Origin: Burkholderia cenocepacia
GTDB lineage: Bacteria > Pseudomonadota > Gammaproteobacteria > Burkholderiales > Burkholderiaceae
NCBI RefSeq assembly: GCF_900446215.1
Contig: NZ_UAQZ01000012.1
Coordinates: 124,001 to 188,000, forward strand
Reading direction: 5' to 3'
Length of the DNA stretch: 64,000 bases
Positions 43,713 through 54,603 of this stretch are shown piece by piece. The notes under the pieces were generated by a model. The model saw only the letters and a program-made list of their open reading frames with translations. It was not told where the DNA came from and did no database searches. The translations under genes were made by a program, and so were the position numbers. Numbering within the stretch: position 1 is the first letter of the stretch; every line of letters starts with the position of its first letter.

Positions 43713-45197
43713 ATGTCTCCTGATCCGGCTGTGACCACCAGCCTGCGCCGCTCGCTGCTCCGGCGCCTCGCCGCCCCGCTGTCGATGCTCGCGCTGATGA
43801 GTGGCCTGATCGCCTACTGGCTCGCGTGGCAGTACACGCAGCACGTGATCGACCGCTCGCTCGCCGATCTCGCGACCGCCATCTCCAAACAGATCCAGAT
43901 CGCCGGCCCCGACGCGCCGTTCACGGTGCCGCCGCTCGCGCAGGCGATGTTCTCCGATCCGGCCGAAGCGCTGATCTACCGGATCAGCGACGGCGAACAG
44001 GAACTCGCCGGCGATCCGAAACTGCCGCTGCAGGGCATCAACGTGCGCCGCATGCACCATGCGTACGTGTTCGAGGCCGAGTACGACAATCGCGCGGTGC
44101 GGGTCGCGCAGGTGCGCGTCGACGACGTCGAGGGCGGCAAGCCGATGGTCGTCGAAGTCGCGCAGCCGGTGCGGCACCGCTACCGGATCGCGGCCGAATT
44201 CCTCGTCGCGATCATGATGCCGCTGCTCCTGCTGCTGCTCGCGGGCTGGGGGATCGTGTGGCGCGTCGTGAACCAGCAGCTCGGCCCGCTCACGCATCTC
44301 GCGGATTCGCTGAACCGGCAGACCCACACGTCACTGGAGCCGGTCGACGAAACCGACGTGCCGCTGGAGATCCGGCCGCTGACGAGCGCGATGAACGCGC
44401 TGCTCGGCCGTCTGAAGACCGCGCTCGACGCGCAGCGCAAGTTCATCGCCGACGCCGCGCACCAGTTGCGCACGCCGCTCACCGCGGTGAAGCTGCATGC
44501 CGAGCAGGCGGCCGTCGCGCGCGACCCGCACCAGACCTTCGCCGCGGTACGCGAGCTGCGCGCGGCCGCCGACCGCGCGGTGCGGCTGTCCAATCAGCTG
44601 CTGTCGCTCGCGCGTGCCGAGCCGGGCGAACAGGCCGCGCGCTTCGTCGACGTCGACCTCGCGGCGATGGCGTTCGAGACGGGCGCCGAATGGGTGCCGC
44701 GCGCGCTCGCGTCGCATGTCGACCTCGGCTTCCAGCGCAGCGACGACCCGGGCGACGACGAGAAGCTGATCGTGCGCGGCAACCCGGTGCTGCTGCGCGA
44801 GGTGATCGCGAACCTGCTCGACAATGCGCTGAAGTACGTGCCGCTCGCGCGGCCGGACGGCGCGCGGATCACGGTGAACGTCGCGCGTGCCGCGCTCGAG
44901 GGCAACCAGCCGGCCGCCGAGATCGTCGTCGAGGACAACGGCCCCGGCGTGCCCGCGAACCAGCAGGCCGACCTGTTCAAGCGCTTCTTCCGTGGCGACG
45001 CGCAGAGCGGCAATGGCGTCGAGACGGGCGCCGGGCTCGGGCTCGCGATCGTGCACGACATCATCGCGATGCACGGCGGCACCGTGTCGTACGAGGATGC
45101 ACCGGAAGGCGGCTCGCGCTTCGTGGTGCGGGTGCCGCTCGCCGCGCGTACGGAGAAGCCGGCCAGCGAAACGCCGGCCGCGGCGCCGACGCACTGA
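43713..45197 (+). CDS. Sensor histidine kinase (TctE/QseC type)
   Basis: 494 residues from the ATG at 43713; a TTG at 43701 would add four. Two membrane helices (about 17-38 and 160-184) enclose a 120-residue periplasmic sensor of the 2CSK-N type. HAMP follows, then the dimerisation box FIADAAHQLRTPL with His250, and the ATPase motifs NLLDNALKYVP, EDNGPGVP, FFRGD and GAGLGLAIV. Pairs with the upstream response regulator. No tricarboxylate transporter adjoins the pair, so the signal is unknown. Confidence 0.93.
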   Translation: MSPDPAVTTSLRRSLLRRLAAPLSMLALMSGLIAYWLAWQYTQHVIDRSLADLATAISKQIQIAGPDAPFTVPPLAQAMFSDPAEALIYRISDGEQELAGDPKLPLQGINVRRMHHAYVFEAEYDNRAVRVAQVRVDDVEGGKPMVVEVAQPVRHRYRIAAEFLVAIMMPLLLLLLAGWGIVWRVVNQQLGPLTHLADSLNRQTHTSLEPVDETDVPLEIRPLTSAMNALLGRLKTALDAQRKFIADAAHQLRTPLTAVKLHAEQAAVARDPHQTFAAVRELRAAADRAVRLSNQLLSLARAEPGEQAARFVDVDLAAMAFETGAEWVPRALASHVDLGFQRSDDPGDDEKLIVRGNPVLLREVIANLLDNALKYVPLARPDGARITVNVARAALEGNQPAAEIVVEDNGPGVPANQQADLFKRFFRGDAQSGNGVETGAGLGLAIVHDIIAMHGGTVSYEDAPEGGSRFVVRVPLAARTEKPASETPAAAPTH

Positions 45198-45350
45198 GCG
45201 GCGCGATCTTCGGCGGGCAACCGCGTGCCCGTCGACCGGGCAGCCCGCCGGAACAGGAACGGTAAGACGGAAAGCGAATGACGGGCCGCCACGATGCGGC
45301 AACCGTCGGCTGAAACGACAACGACAGCGCGCGATGCGCTGCCGCCTGCA

Positions 45351-45881
45351 TCACTTCTTGTGCTTCTTGTCCTTCGAACCGGACGCCGACTTGCCGTCCT
45401 TCTTGTCCTTCTTCTTTTTCTTCTTCCCGCCTTCGTCGGACGTCGCGAGCAACGTGCCGCGGCACGACTCCGCACCGCAGTGGCACGCGTATTCGCGCTT
45501 GAGCTTCTTCGTCAGCTTCGCGTCGATCACGAGGCCGTAGTCGTAGAACAGCTCCTCTTCCGGTTCAATGTCGCGCAGCGCGTGGATGTACACACGGCCT
45601 TTGACTTCCTCGGCTTCGCAGTTCGGCGCGCACGAATGGTTGATCCAGCGCGCGCTGTTGCCGTCGATCTTGCCGTCGATCACGCCGCCTTCGTCCAGTG
45701 CGAAGTAGAACGTATGGTTCGGCTCGCTCGGGTCGTGCGGATGACGGCGCAGCGCTTCCTTCCACGAGATTCGCTCGCCCTTGTATTCCACTACGCGCTC
45801 GCCGGCCTTGATCGGCGCCACGGCGAACACGCCCTTGCCGTGTACTCCCGAGCGGCGCACCGCGATCCTGCGTGAACTCAT
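45351..45881 (-). CDS. SET-domain protein lysine methyltransferase-like, with Lys-rich tail
   Basis: 176 residues from the ATG at 45881 (MSSRRIAVRRSGVHGKGVFA). A complete small SET domain: SAM-binding GVHGKGVFA, pseudoknot motif WINHSCAPNCE (81-89), ELFYDYG, then a post-SET cysteine cluster CHCGAESCRG (Cys133, 135, 140) which with Cys88 can hold zinc. The last 25 residues are a highly basic tail rich in Lys (KKKKKKDKKDG onward). No signal peptide. SET proteins methylate lysines; a bacterial target (ribosomal or nucleoid protein) or a host target are both possible. Confidence 0.9.
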   Translation of the reverse strand: MSSRRIAVRRSGVHGKGVFAVAPIKAGERVVEYKGERISWKEALRRHPHDPSEPNHTFYFALDEGGVIDGKIDGNSARWINHSCAPNCEAEEVKGRVYIHALRDIEPEEELFYDYGLVIDAKLTKKLKREYACHCGAESCRGTLLATSDEGGKKKKKKDKKDGKSASGSKDKKHKK

Positions 45882-45945
45882 CGAACCAATCCTTGTGAAG
45901 ACGACCTGAAGGGAAGCAGCCGCGATCGCGGCCGGGCGCCGCGCA

Positions 45946-45977
45946 AAACGAAAACGCGGCACCGGTCGGTGCCGCGT
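45946..45977 (-). terminator. Intrinsic terminator downstream of the old yellow enzyme gene
   Basis: Minus-strand stem ACGCGGCACCG/CGGTGCCGCGT (45977-45967 and 45964-45954) followed by TTTTCGTTTT. It lies about 80 bases past the stop at 46059 and ahead of the SET gene. A second palindrome CGCAATATTGCG lies between at 46039-46050. Confidence 0.75.
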
Positions 45978-46058
45978 CGGGGCATGCGGCGAATCACCCG
46001 CATCCTACACGTTCAAGATTGCTTCGTTCAACATCGCGCGCAATATTGCGCGATGTCC

Positions 46059-47171
46059 TCAGCGCTGGCCAAATGCGACGTCGCCGAACAGCGCCTTGTG
46101 CTCGCGCGGCTGCGAGCGCCAGTATTGCGGCGGCGCCGTCACCTGCGCGCCGAGCTCGGCCGCCGCGTGCCACGGCCAGCGCGGGTCGTACAGCATCGCG
46201 CGCGCCATCGCGACGAAATCGGCATCGCCGGCCTCGATCAGCCGGTTCGCGTGCGCGGGCTCGTTGATCAGCCCGACCGCGATCGTCGGCATGCCGACCG
46301 CGCGCTTCACGGCCTGCGCGAACGGCACCTGGTAGCCGGGCGACAGCGGAATCTTCTGCAGCGGCGACACGCCGCCGGACGACACGTCGATCCAGTCGCA
46401 GCCGCGGCGCTTCAGTTCGTGCGCGAACGCGATCGTATCGTCGAGCTCCCAGCCGCCTTCGACCCAGTCGGTCGCGGACACGCGCACGCCGACCGGCTGG
46501 TCTTCCGGAAACGCCGCGCGCACGATCTCGAAAATCTCGAGCGGAAACCGCATCCGGTTGTCGCGCGAGCCGCCGTATTCGTCGGTGCGCTGATTCGCGA
46601 GCGGCGACAGGAACTGATGCAGCAGGTAGCCGTGCGCCGCGTGTACTTCGATCGCATCGATGCCGAGCCGCGCGGCACGCTTCGCCGACGCCGCGAAGGC
46701 TTCGCGGATGCGGTTCAGGCCCGCGGCATCGAGCGCGAGCGGCGGCGTCTCGCCGTCCTTGTGCGGCACGGCCGACGGTCCATGCGGCAACCAGCCGCCA
46801 TCGGCGACCGGCACGAGCTGGCCGCCCTCCCAGGGCGCCGCGCTCGACGCCTTGCGCCCCGCATGCGACAACTGCATCGCGATACGGACCGGCGAATGCT
46901 TGCGGATCGCGGCGAGCACCGGCTTCAGCGCGGCTTCGGTCACGTCGTCCCACAGGCCGAGGTCGCCATGCGTGATGCGCCCGTCGGGTTCCACCGCGGT
47001 CGCCTCGATGCACAGCAGCCCCGCGCCCGACAGCGCGAGATGGCCGAGGTGAATCATGTGCCAGTCGGTCGCTTCGCCGCGTTCGGCCGAGTACTGGCAC
47101 ATCGGGGAAATCACGATCCGGTTCGGAAGGGTCACGCCGCGCAGCGTGAACGGAGAAAACAGCGCAGTCAT
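46059..47171 (-). CDS. Old yellow enzyme family NAD(P)H:flavin oxidoreductase (YqjM/XenA type)
   Basis: FMN-dependent ene-reductase, 370 residues, TIM barrel. The YqjM-class Cys that tunes FMN is Cys25 in ISPMCQYSA. Other signatures are QLSHAGRKAS, IEVHAAHGYLLHQFLSP with the substrate-binding His, and ADFVAMARAMLYDPRWPW near the end. Reduces activated alkenes, nitro compounds or similar electrophiles in the cytosol; physiological substrate unknown. Monocistronic with its own terminator. Confidence 0.92.
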   Translation of the reverse strand: MTALFSPFTLRGVTLPNRIVISPMCQYSAERGEATDWHMIHLGHLALSGAGLLCIEATAVEPDGRITHGDLGLWDDVTEAALKPVLAAIRKHSPVRIAMQLSHAGRKASSAAPWEGGQLVPVADGGWLPHGPSAVPHKDGETPPLALDAAGLNRIREAFAASAKRAARLGIDAIEVHAAHGYLLHQFLSPLANQRTDEYGGSRDNRMRFPLEIFEIVRAAFPEDQPVGVRVSATDWVEGGWELDDTIAFAHELKRRGCDWIDVSSGGVSPLQKIPLSPGYQVPFAQAVKRAVGMPTIAVGLINEPAHANRLIEAGDADFVAMARAMLYDPRWPWHAAAELGAQVTAPPQYWRSQPREHKALFGDVAFGQR

Positions 47172-47381
47172 GGAAGCCGCTCGTCAGGAAAGGGGAAGAG
47201 CGGACGAGCGTAGCACGCACGCCTGAAGCGTGCAGATGGCGCGATCGGCAGTAAGCGGATGGTCAGGTACGGCCGGCCAGGCGCCGGCAGTGCGCGGAAT
47301 GCGCGATGTACGGCGAGGCGCCGGCCCGCAACGGATGCGGGTCGGGCCGAACCTGTGCAGCGGGCGGAGCCGCCCGCGACG

Positions 47382-48095
47382 TCAGAGCCCGACGCTGCCG
47401 AGCCACTCCGCGAACATGCGCCGTGCGGCCGCCTCGAGCACGGGCCCGTGCTGCGCGGTATCGGCACGCAGCTGGCGCGCGTCGACGCCGGGCGTCGCGG
47501 CGATTTCGCCGGCGTTCGCGATCAGCCACGGTTCGAAGCGATCGGTGCGGATCTCGGGATGACATTGCAGCGCCAGCACGTGCTGCCCCCAGGCGAAGGC
47601 CTGGTGGCGGCAGGCCGGCGTCGACGCGAGATGGATCGCACCGCCCGGCAGGTCGAACGTATCGCCATGCCAGTGCAGCATCGACGTCGTCGCGCCATCG
47701 AGATGGCGCAGCGGCGATGCACGGCCGGCGTCGGTGAGCGTCAGCGGCGCCCAGCCGAGTTCGTGCTGCGCGGCCGGATAGACGCGCGCGCCGAGTGCCC
47801 GCGCGATGAACTGCGCGCCGAGGCAGATACCGAGGATCGGCAATCCCGCGTCGATACGCTGGCGCACGAGCGCCAGCAGCGGCGCGATCGTCGGATACTG
47901 CGCATCGTCGTACACGCTGAGCGGCCCGCCGAGCACGACCAACAGCGACGGCTCGAGCACGTCCAGCACCTCGACCCGCGACGATCCGACATCGACATAG
48001 CGCACCCGTCGACCGCGTTCGCCGAGCACCTGCTCGAAGCTCCCGAGATCCTCGAAATGCACGTGGCGGATCGCCACGACTTCAGCGTTCATCAT
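47382..48095 (-). CDS. Class I glutamine amidotransferase (GMP synthase-like domain)
   Basis: 237 residues from the first of two adjacent ATG codons. Catalytic triad visible: Cys91 in LGICLGAQFIARALG, and His179/Glu181 in LALQCHPEIR. Oxyanion motif VVLGGPLSVYD is upstream. A free-standing amidotransferase domain of this type may act on small molecules such as gamma-glutamyl compounds. It lies 25 bases after the MarR-family stop, so probably forms an operon with it. Confidence 0.85.
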   Translation of the reverse strand: MMNAEVVAIRHVHFEDLGSFEQVLGERGRRVRYVDVGSSRVEVLDVLEPSLLVVLGGPLSVYDDAQYPTIAPLLALVRQRIDAGLPILGICLGAQFIARALGARVYPAAQHELGWAPLTLTDAGRASPLRHLDGATTSMLHWHGDTFDLPGGAIHLASTPACRHQAFAWGQHVLALQCHPEIRTDRFEPWLIANAGEIAATPGVDARQLRADTAQHGPVLEAAARRMFAEWLGSVGL

Positions 48096-48120
48096 CGGCC
48101 TCCCGGTCGATCGACGGACG

Positions 48121-48759
48121 TCAGCCTGCGAAAATCTTCCAGGTCTTCTTCTGCGTCGCCGCGTCGGCTTCTTCCTGCACCGAGCAGTCGAGACGCAGAT
48201 CGCTGTCGGACATCGCGATGTCGAGCGCCGCGCAGTGATGCACGGTCTTCTTCGACGGCTTGCCCGGCTGGAAATGCGTGCACGTGAGGCACATGCGCTG
48301 CGGCGGCGTCGCACCGGCCACTTGCAGCTCGCGCAGCGTCTTCAGCAGCGCGCGATACAGCGTGCCCTGCTCGTCCGCGCCGAGCTTGCCGACCGCTTTC
48401 GTCAGGAATTCAGGCCATTGCAGCGCCTTCTTCGCGGCCGTGCGGCCACGCGCCGACAGGCGCACGGCCAGCGCGCGGCCGTCGTCCAGCGCACGGCGCT
48501 TCTCGACGAGCCCCTTCGTCTCGAGCGTGCTGACCGCATCGCTCGTGGTGGCCGCGGTGAGCTGCGTCTCGCGTGCGATCTCGCCGAGCCGCATCGGGCC
48601 CTTGCGCTGCAGCAGCAGCACGAGAATCTCGCCCTGCGTCGGCGTGAGGCCAGCGCCTTCCGCCCAATCCCATGCCTCGCTCCGCATGGCCGTGCTCAAC
48701 CGCAGCAAGCTGTGGGTCACACGTCCCGCAGCCTGGTTCCCGTAAACGCCTTCGCTCAT
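48121..48759 (-). CDS. MarR-family regulator with Cys/His-rich C-terminal extension
   Basis: 212 residues, longer than most MarR (about 145). Residues 15-150 carry the winged helix (LTPTQGEILVLLLQRKGPMRLGEIARETQLTAATTSDAVSTLE). The extra C-terminal part has Cys157 and Cys160 (CLTC), His162, His174, His175, Cys176 and Cys192, a set able to bind metal or sense thiol oxidation. An inverted repeat TGTCT-N10-AGACA lies upstream. Probably autoregulates and controls the downstream amidotransferase. Confidence 0.85.
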   Translation of the reverse strand: MSEGVYGNQAAGRVTHSLLRLSTAMRSEAWDWAEGAGLTPTQGEILVLLLQRKGPMRLGEIARETQLTAATTSDAVSTLETKGLVEKRRALDDGRALAVRLSARGRTAAKKALQWPEFLTKAVGKLGADEQGTLYRALLKTLRELQVAGATPPQRMCLTCTHFQPGKPSKKTVHHCAALDIAMSDSDLRLDCSVQEEADAATQKKTWKIFAG

Positions 48760-49266
48760 AGTCTTTTCGCTTTGCCGCCGCCCGGATTGCCGAGCAGCCG
48801 TAGTGTGGAGATCGAATGTCTATCTCAAAACAGACACACTCTCTCGAGTGCGTCAGCACGGCCGTCGCGAGGCACACGCGGCGGTCGCGTTCGCGGCGAC
48901 CGGAGAGACACGCGTCGTTCCGGTGTCCGCAAAGCCGACATTCTAAGCGAGAGCGGAAAATCGCACAGCTAAGTTATCCCCTGCATTCTGTGGAAAATCA
49001 CTGGATAACCGTCATTTTTCGTTGTGCGCGCAATGTCGCGCGCCCACAAAACGGGGCGCGCCGGCATTGTCCTGTTCGAATCGGCCATCGGCCGCATGGT
49101 AATGGTCCACCGGGTTATCCCGCCTGCAGAGCGTTGACTTTGCAGTGGAATATCGGGTTATCCACAGATTTTGAGGACGCCTGGCAACGATTTCGGCGGG
49201 ACACGGCGCCGAGCGCCGTTCAGCGAATCCCGGTTCGGTCGATCCTGCAATCTGCAAAACATTTTT
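48760..49266. other. Intergenic region with DnaA-box-like sequences
   Basis: 507 bases between the MarR gene and the YbdK-type gene. Near its left end is the probable MarR operator. Further right are one perfect DnaA box TTATCCACA (49158-49166) and several related words: TTATCCCCT and TTATCCAGT (about 48973-49010) and TTATCCCGC (about 49113). No coding frame is convincing. Confidence 0.55.
48817..48836. promoter_or_regulatory. Probable MarR-family operator
   Basis: Inverted repeat TGTCT-N10-AGACA, 58 bases ahead of the regulator's ATG, within an AT-richer stretch. Size and place suit an autoregulatory MarR dimer. Confidence 0.45.
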
Positions 49267-51654
<2,388 letters not shown>

Positions 51655-51970
51655 TCAAGCGACAGGAATGGATGCGCGCCGGCTGGGTATCGCCCCGAAT
51701 GTGATTGTTGTGCTCGACGACGGCGGTACATGGGGTCCGCCTGTTCCACCACAGGGCGGAACGTCGTTCAGGTTGCCGATCTGGATTGTCGGCCTGGTGT
51801 GTGAACGGACTGCGCAGTCTCGAGGATTCTGATTCGAAATCGTGCCGACCGTTCCATTGAAGCATGTCCGGCGCCTGGCCGAACGAACGCGAAGGAAACC
51901 GATTGTGCCACAGCTTTTTCGCTCCGGAACCGATTGAATCGACTCGCGGCGCTGTGCGGCACCGCAGGTC

Positions 51971-52020
51971 TTTGGTTTCAAAGGTTTACTTGTATATATA
52001 CGTAGTAGAAGTTAACAAAG
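51971..52020. other. AT-rich putative DNA-unwinding element
   Basis: About 50 bases rich in A/T inside very GC-rich surroundings, including TATATATA. It adjoins a DnaA-trio-like run and lies 13 bases from a perfect DnaA box. Confidence 0.6.
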
Positions 52021-52032
52021 GACGCACAGTTC

Positions 52033-52041
52033 TGTGGATAA
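52033..52041 (-). other. DnaA box (perfect)
   Basis: TTATCCACA on the minus strand, oriented with the AT-rich segment downstream of it. Confidence 0.75.
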
Positions 52042-52213
52042 CTCCGGTTTACGCTGGCAGATCAAGGTGTTGGCGAAACCATAACCGGTTGCACAGGCTG
52101 TTCGTGCACAGACATTTGAGTTGAGCAACTTTCGGGCCGCTGCACAGCTGTGCCGAGTTGCCCAGTTTACGTACACTGTGATTGCACACGAAGTGCGCGC
52201 GGATTCCGCGCGG

Positions 52214-52237
52214 TTATCCACAGCATCGCGTGGATAA
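52214..52237. other. Pair of DnaA boxes
   Basis: Perfect TTATCCACA at 52214-52222 (plus strand) faces TTATCCACG at 52229-52237 (minus strand), making an imperfect inverted repeat just ahead of the mnmC stop. Confidence 0.7.
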
Positions 52238-52283
52238 CCTTGCGCGGAAAAATCGGGAAACTGTGACGTAGGCGTGCGACCGG

Positions 52284-54215
52284 TCAGCCGGTCGAACCGA
52301 CACGGCGGGCGCGCAGTGCGCGGATCAGGAAGCGGGCGGGATCGATCGCGTCGGCGAGCTCGCGCTCGAGCGGCCAGGGTTCGCCTTCGAGTTGCGACGC
52401 GATCAGTTCGGCGCCGAGCGCCGCCCACACGAGCCCGCGCGAACCGAAGCCGAATGCACCGTAGAGGCCCGGCATGCGCGGCAGGTCGCGCGCCTGCGCA
52501 CCGCCCAGCGCGCGTGCGTTCGCAACGGCCTGCGCTTCGTCGGCGAGCGGGCCGACGAGCGGCAGGCGATCGCCGACGACCCAGCGGAACGCCACGCGGC
52601 CGCGCAGCGTGGCGGGATCCGGCCACTCGCCGATCAGGCCCGGCAGCAGGCGCCGCACGCGCTCGAGGCTTTCGGCGTGGCCGGCCGCGCGCATCGCGGG
52701 ATCGGTGTCGTCCGGCTCGAAGGTGGCGCCGATCAGCAGCGTGCCGTCGTCGAGCGGGATCGCGTAGCCGTCGCCGATCGCCGGGCACGGCAGCGGCGCC
52801 GTCGTGCCCGGCGGCAGCAGCGTGAGCTGGCCGCGCACCGGTTGCAGCGCGACGTGCTGCAATCCGGCAAGGCGCGCGGCGTCGCCCGCGTTCGCGAGCA
52901 CGACGACGGGCGCGTCGGCCAGCGTGGCGCCCGTCTCGTCGAGCGCATGCCAGATGTCGTCCCGCCGCTCGAGCCGCGCGACGCGGGTGGACGCAAGCAG
53001 GCGCACACGCTCGCCGGCCGCCGTGCATTGCGCGGCGCACAGCCCGGCCGGCCAGACGGCGCCGCCGTGCGGAAACAGCAGCCCGCCATGCGCGACCGGC
53101 AGGTTCAGGTGCGCACGCGCGGCATCGGCGTCGAGCAGCGTCACGTAGTCGGACGGCGCACCGAAGGCATCGAACGCGTCGCGCATCCGCGCGAAATCGT
53201 CGGCCGATTCGGCGAGATGGATCATCCCCCGCGTGCTGCGTGCGAAGGCATGGCCCGCACGTTCGAGGGCTCGCCAGCGTGCGATCGCGTGCAGGAAGCC
53301 GCCGCGCGTGAGCCGGCTCGCGACGTTGTCGTCGCGCGTCATCAACGGATGGAAAACGCCGGCCGGATTGCCCGACGCGTCGCGCGCGATTCGTTCGTGC
53401 CGCTCGATCAACGTGACGTCCCAGCCGCGCGCGGCCAGACGTTCGACCACCGCGCAGCCCGCGAGGCCCGCGCCGATCACGATCGCGCGGCGTACTGCAA
53501 CGGGCAATGCATGCGGCGGTTCGTGCCGGCGCGCGCGCCAGCGTGGCGCATATTCGCCGACGAGACGACCGTCGACTTCGCGGAACGTGAAACCTGTCTC
53601 GCCGAGCGCGTGTTTCACGGCATCGGACGTTGCATGCGTCGCAAACGTTGCGTGCTCGCCGGCCATTTTTGCGAGCGCGCGAATTCCGTCGCTCGACGCC
53701 GCGGCGCCATCGAGAAAAAATGCATCGGCGCGCGCGACGAGCTTCTTCGACAGCTCGATCGCATCGCCGAACGCGAGCGTGAGCACCACGCGCCCTGCGT
53801 CGAATTCGAGCCGGTGCAGGCCCGGCACCAGCATCGGCCATGCATCGATCAATGCGTCTACGTCTGCCGATATGGTTGTGTCTGCAACCATATGCGACAC
53901 CGCGCGGCGCAGGTCGTCGCGCGACAACGGGTGCGGTTCGACCGCGACGACGTGCAGCCGTTCGCAGCGCTCAGGATCGCCGCGCCACGCGGCCCATGCG
54001 GCGAGGAAGCCGGCGCCCGCGCCGAATCCCGTCGTGACGATTGTGAACGTTCGGCGGCGCTGCCAGCGCGCGGGCAGCCCGTTGCCCGCGACGAACGCGC
54101 GATGCGCGTGTGCGAGCGTGCCGGATGCGCCGCGATGGAGCGTGCCGAACTCGGGCGAAACGAGCGTGCCGTCGTCGCGAAGCGCGAGCGTGGCGGAAAC
54201 AAGTCGGTCGGGCAT
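52284..54215 (-). CDS. mnmC: Bifunctional tRNA 5-(methylaminomethyl)-2-thiouridine enzyme MnmC
   Basis: MnmC completes mnm5s2U34 in tRNA downstream of MnmG/MnmE: the C-terminal FAD domain removes the carboxymethyl group and the N-terminal domain methylates the product. 643 residues from the ATG at 54215 (MPDRLVSATLALRDDG). The FAD fold GAGLAGCAVVERLAARG (248 onward), FRWVVGDRLPLVGPL and GLYGAFGFGSRGL are intact. In the methyltransferase half the SAM loop TTGFGAGAGF is recognisable, but the usual FLDGFAPxxNPxMW element reads FLDGAAASSDGI (167-178), so methylation may be altered. Confidence 0.88.
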   Translation of the reverse strand: MPDRLVSATLALRDDGTLVSPEFGTLHRGASGTLAHAHRAFVAGNGLPARWQRRRTFTIVTTGFGAGAGFLAAWAAWRGDPERCERLHVVAVEPHPLSRDDLRRAVSHMVADTTISADVDALIDAWPMLVPGLHRLEFDAGRVVLTLAFGDAIELSKKLVARADAFFLDGAAASSDGIRALAKMAGEHATFATHATSDAVKHALGETGFTFREVDGRLVGEYAPRWRARRHEPPHALPVAVRRAIVIGAGLAGCAVVERLAARGWDVTLIERHERIARDASGNPAGVFHPLMTRDDNVASRLTRGGFLHAIARWRALERAGHAFARSTRGMIHLAESADDFARMRDAFDAFGAPSDYVTLLDADAARAHLNLPVAHGGLLFPHGGAVWPAGLCAAQCTAAGERVRLLASTRVARLERRDDIWHALDETGATLADAPVVVLANAGDAARLAGLQHVALQPVRGQLTLLPPGTTAPLPCPAIGDGYAIPLDDGTLLIGATFEPDDTDPAMRAAGHAESLERVRRLLPGLIGEWPDPATLRGRVAFRWVVGDRLPLVGPLADEAQAVANARALGGAQARDLPRMPGLYGAFGFGSRGLVWAALGAELIASQLEGEPWPLERELADAIDPARFLIRALRARRVGSTG

Positions 54216-54603
54216 GCGAAACAAAAAACGTGGCAGCCAAGCCTGGCAAGGGATTGCGGGAGGCCGTCCGACGGGCCGTTGGGAAAAGCCAACGGGGCGG
54301 CGGTCGGGCGGACCGCGCTGCGTATCCTGTCCGGTTGGCGCAGGTCAAAAAACGGGCAATCGACGATTCATTCGGCGAAATACCGATGAAAATCTTTGAA
54401 ACCCTTGTCGTTATTGGGTTTGCGCTGCGCTATCATAGCAACGCCGTACCGCGGGGTGGCCGCCGGCAAGCCGGAGGGCGCGTCGCGCGGGCCAGGATTC
54501 GGCGCTGTGTCGTCGGAGTCTGACTCTCGACGGCACGGTTCGCGCACGTATAATCGGCGCGTTCGCGCTGTTCGTGTCAACCTAACCTGATAAAGGAACC
54601 TTA
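54216..54603. other. Intergenic region between mnmC and the HU gene
   Basis: 388 bases. It holds the HU promoter (-10 TATAAT at 54547-54552) and, further left, a TATCAT word near 54431 that could be a second -10. No reading frame of coding character. Confidence 0.45.
54524..54552 (+). promoter_or_regulatory. HU gene promoter
   Basis: Perfect -10 TATAAT (54547-54552) about 52 bases ahead of the ATG; the -35 region is not near consensus (CTCTCG at 17 bases). Confidence 0.5.

Noticed and set aside
53577-53625. GTGAAAC and GTTTCAC half-sites within mnmC as a parS
   Set aside because: The two half-sites are about 30 bases apart and do not form the contiguous 14-bp palindrome required for ParB.
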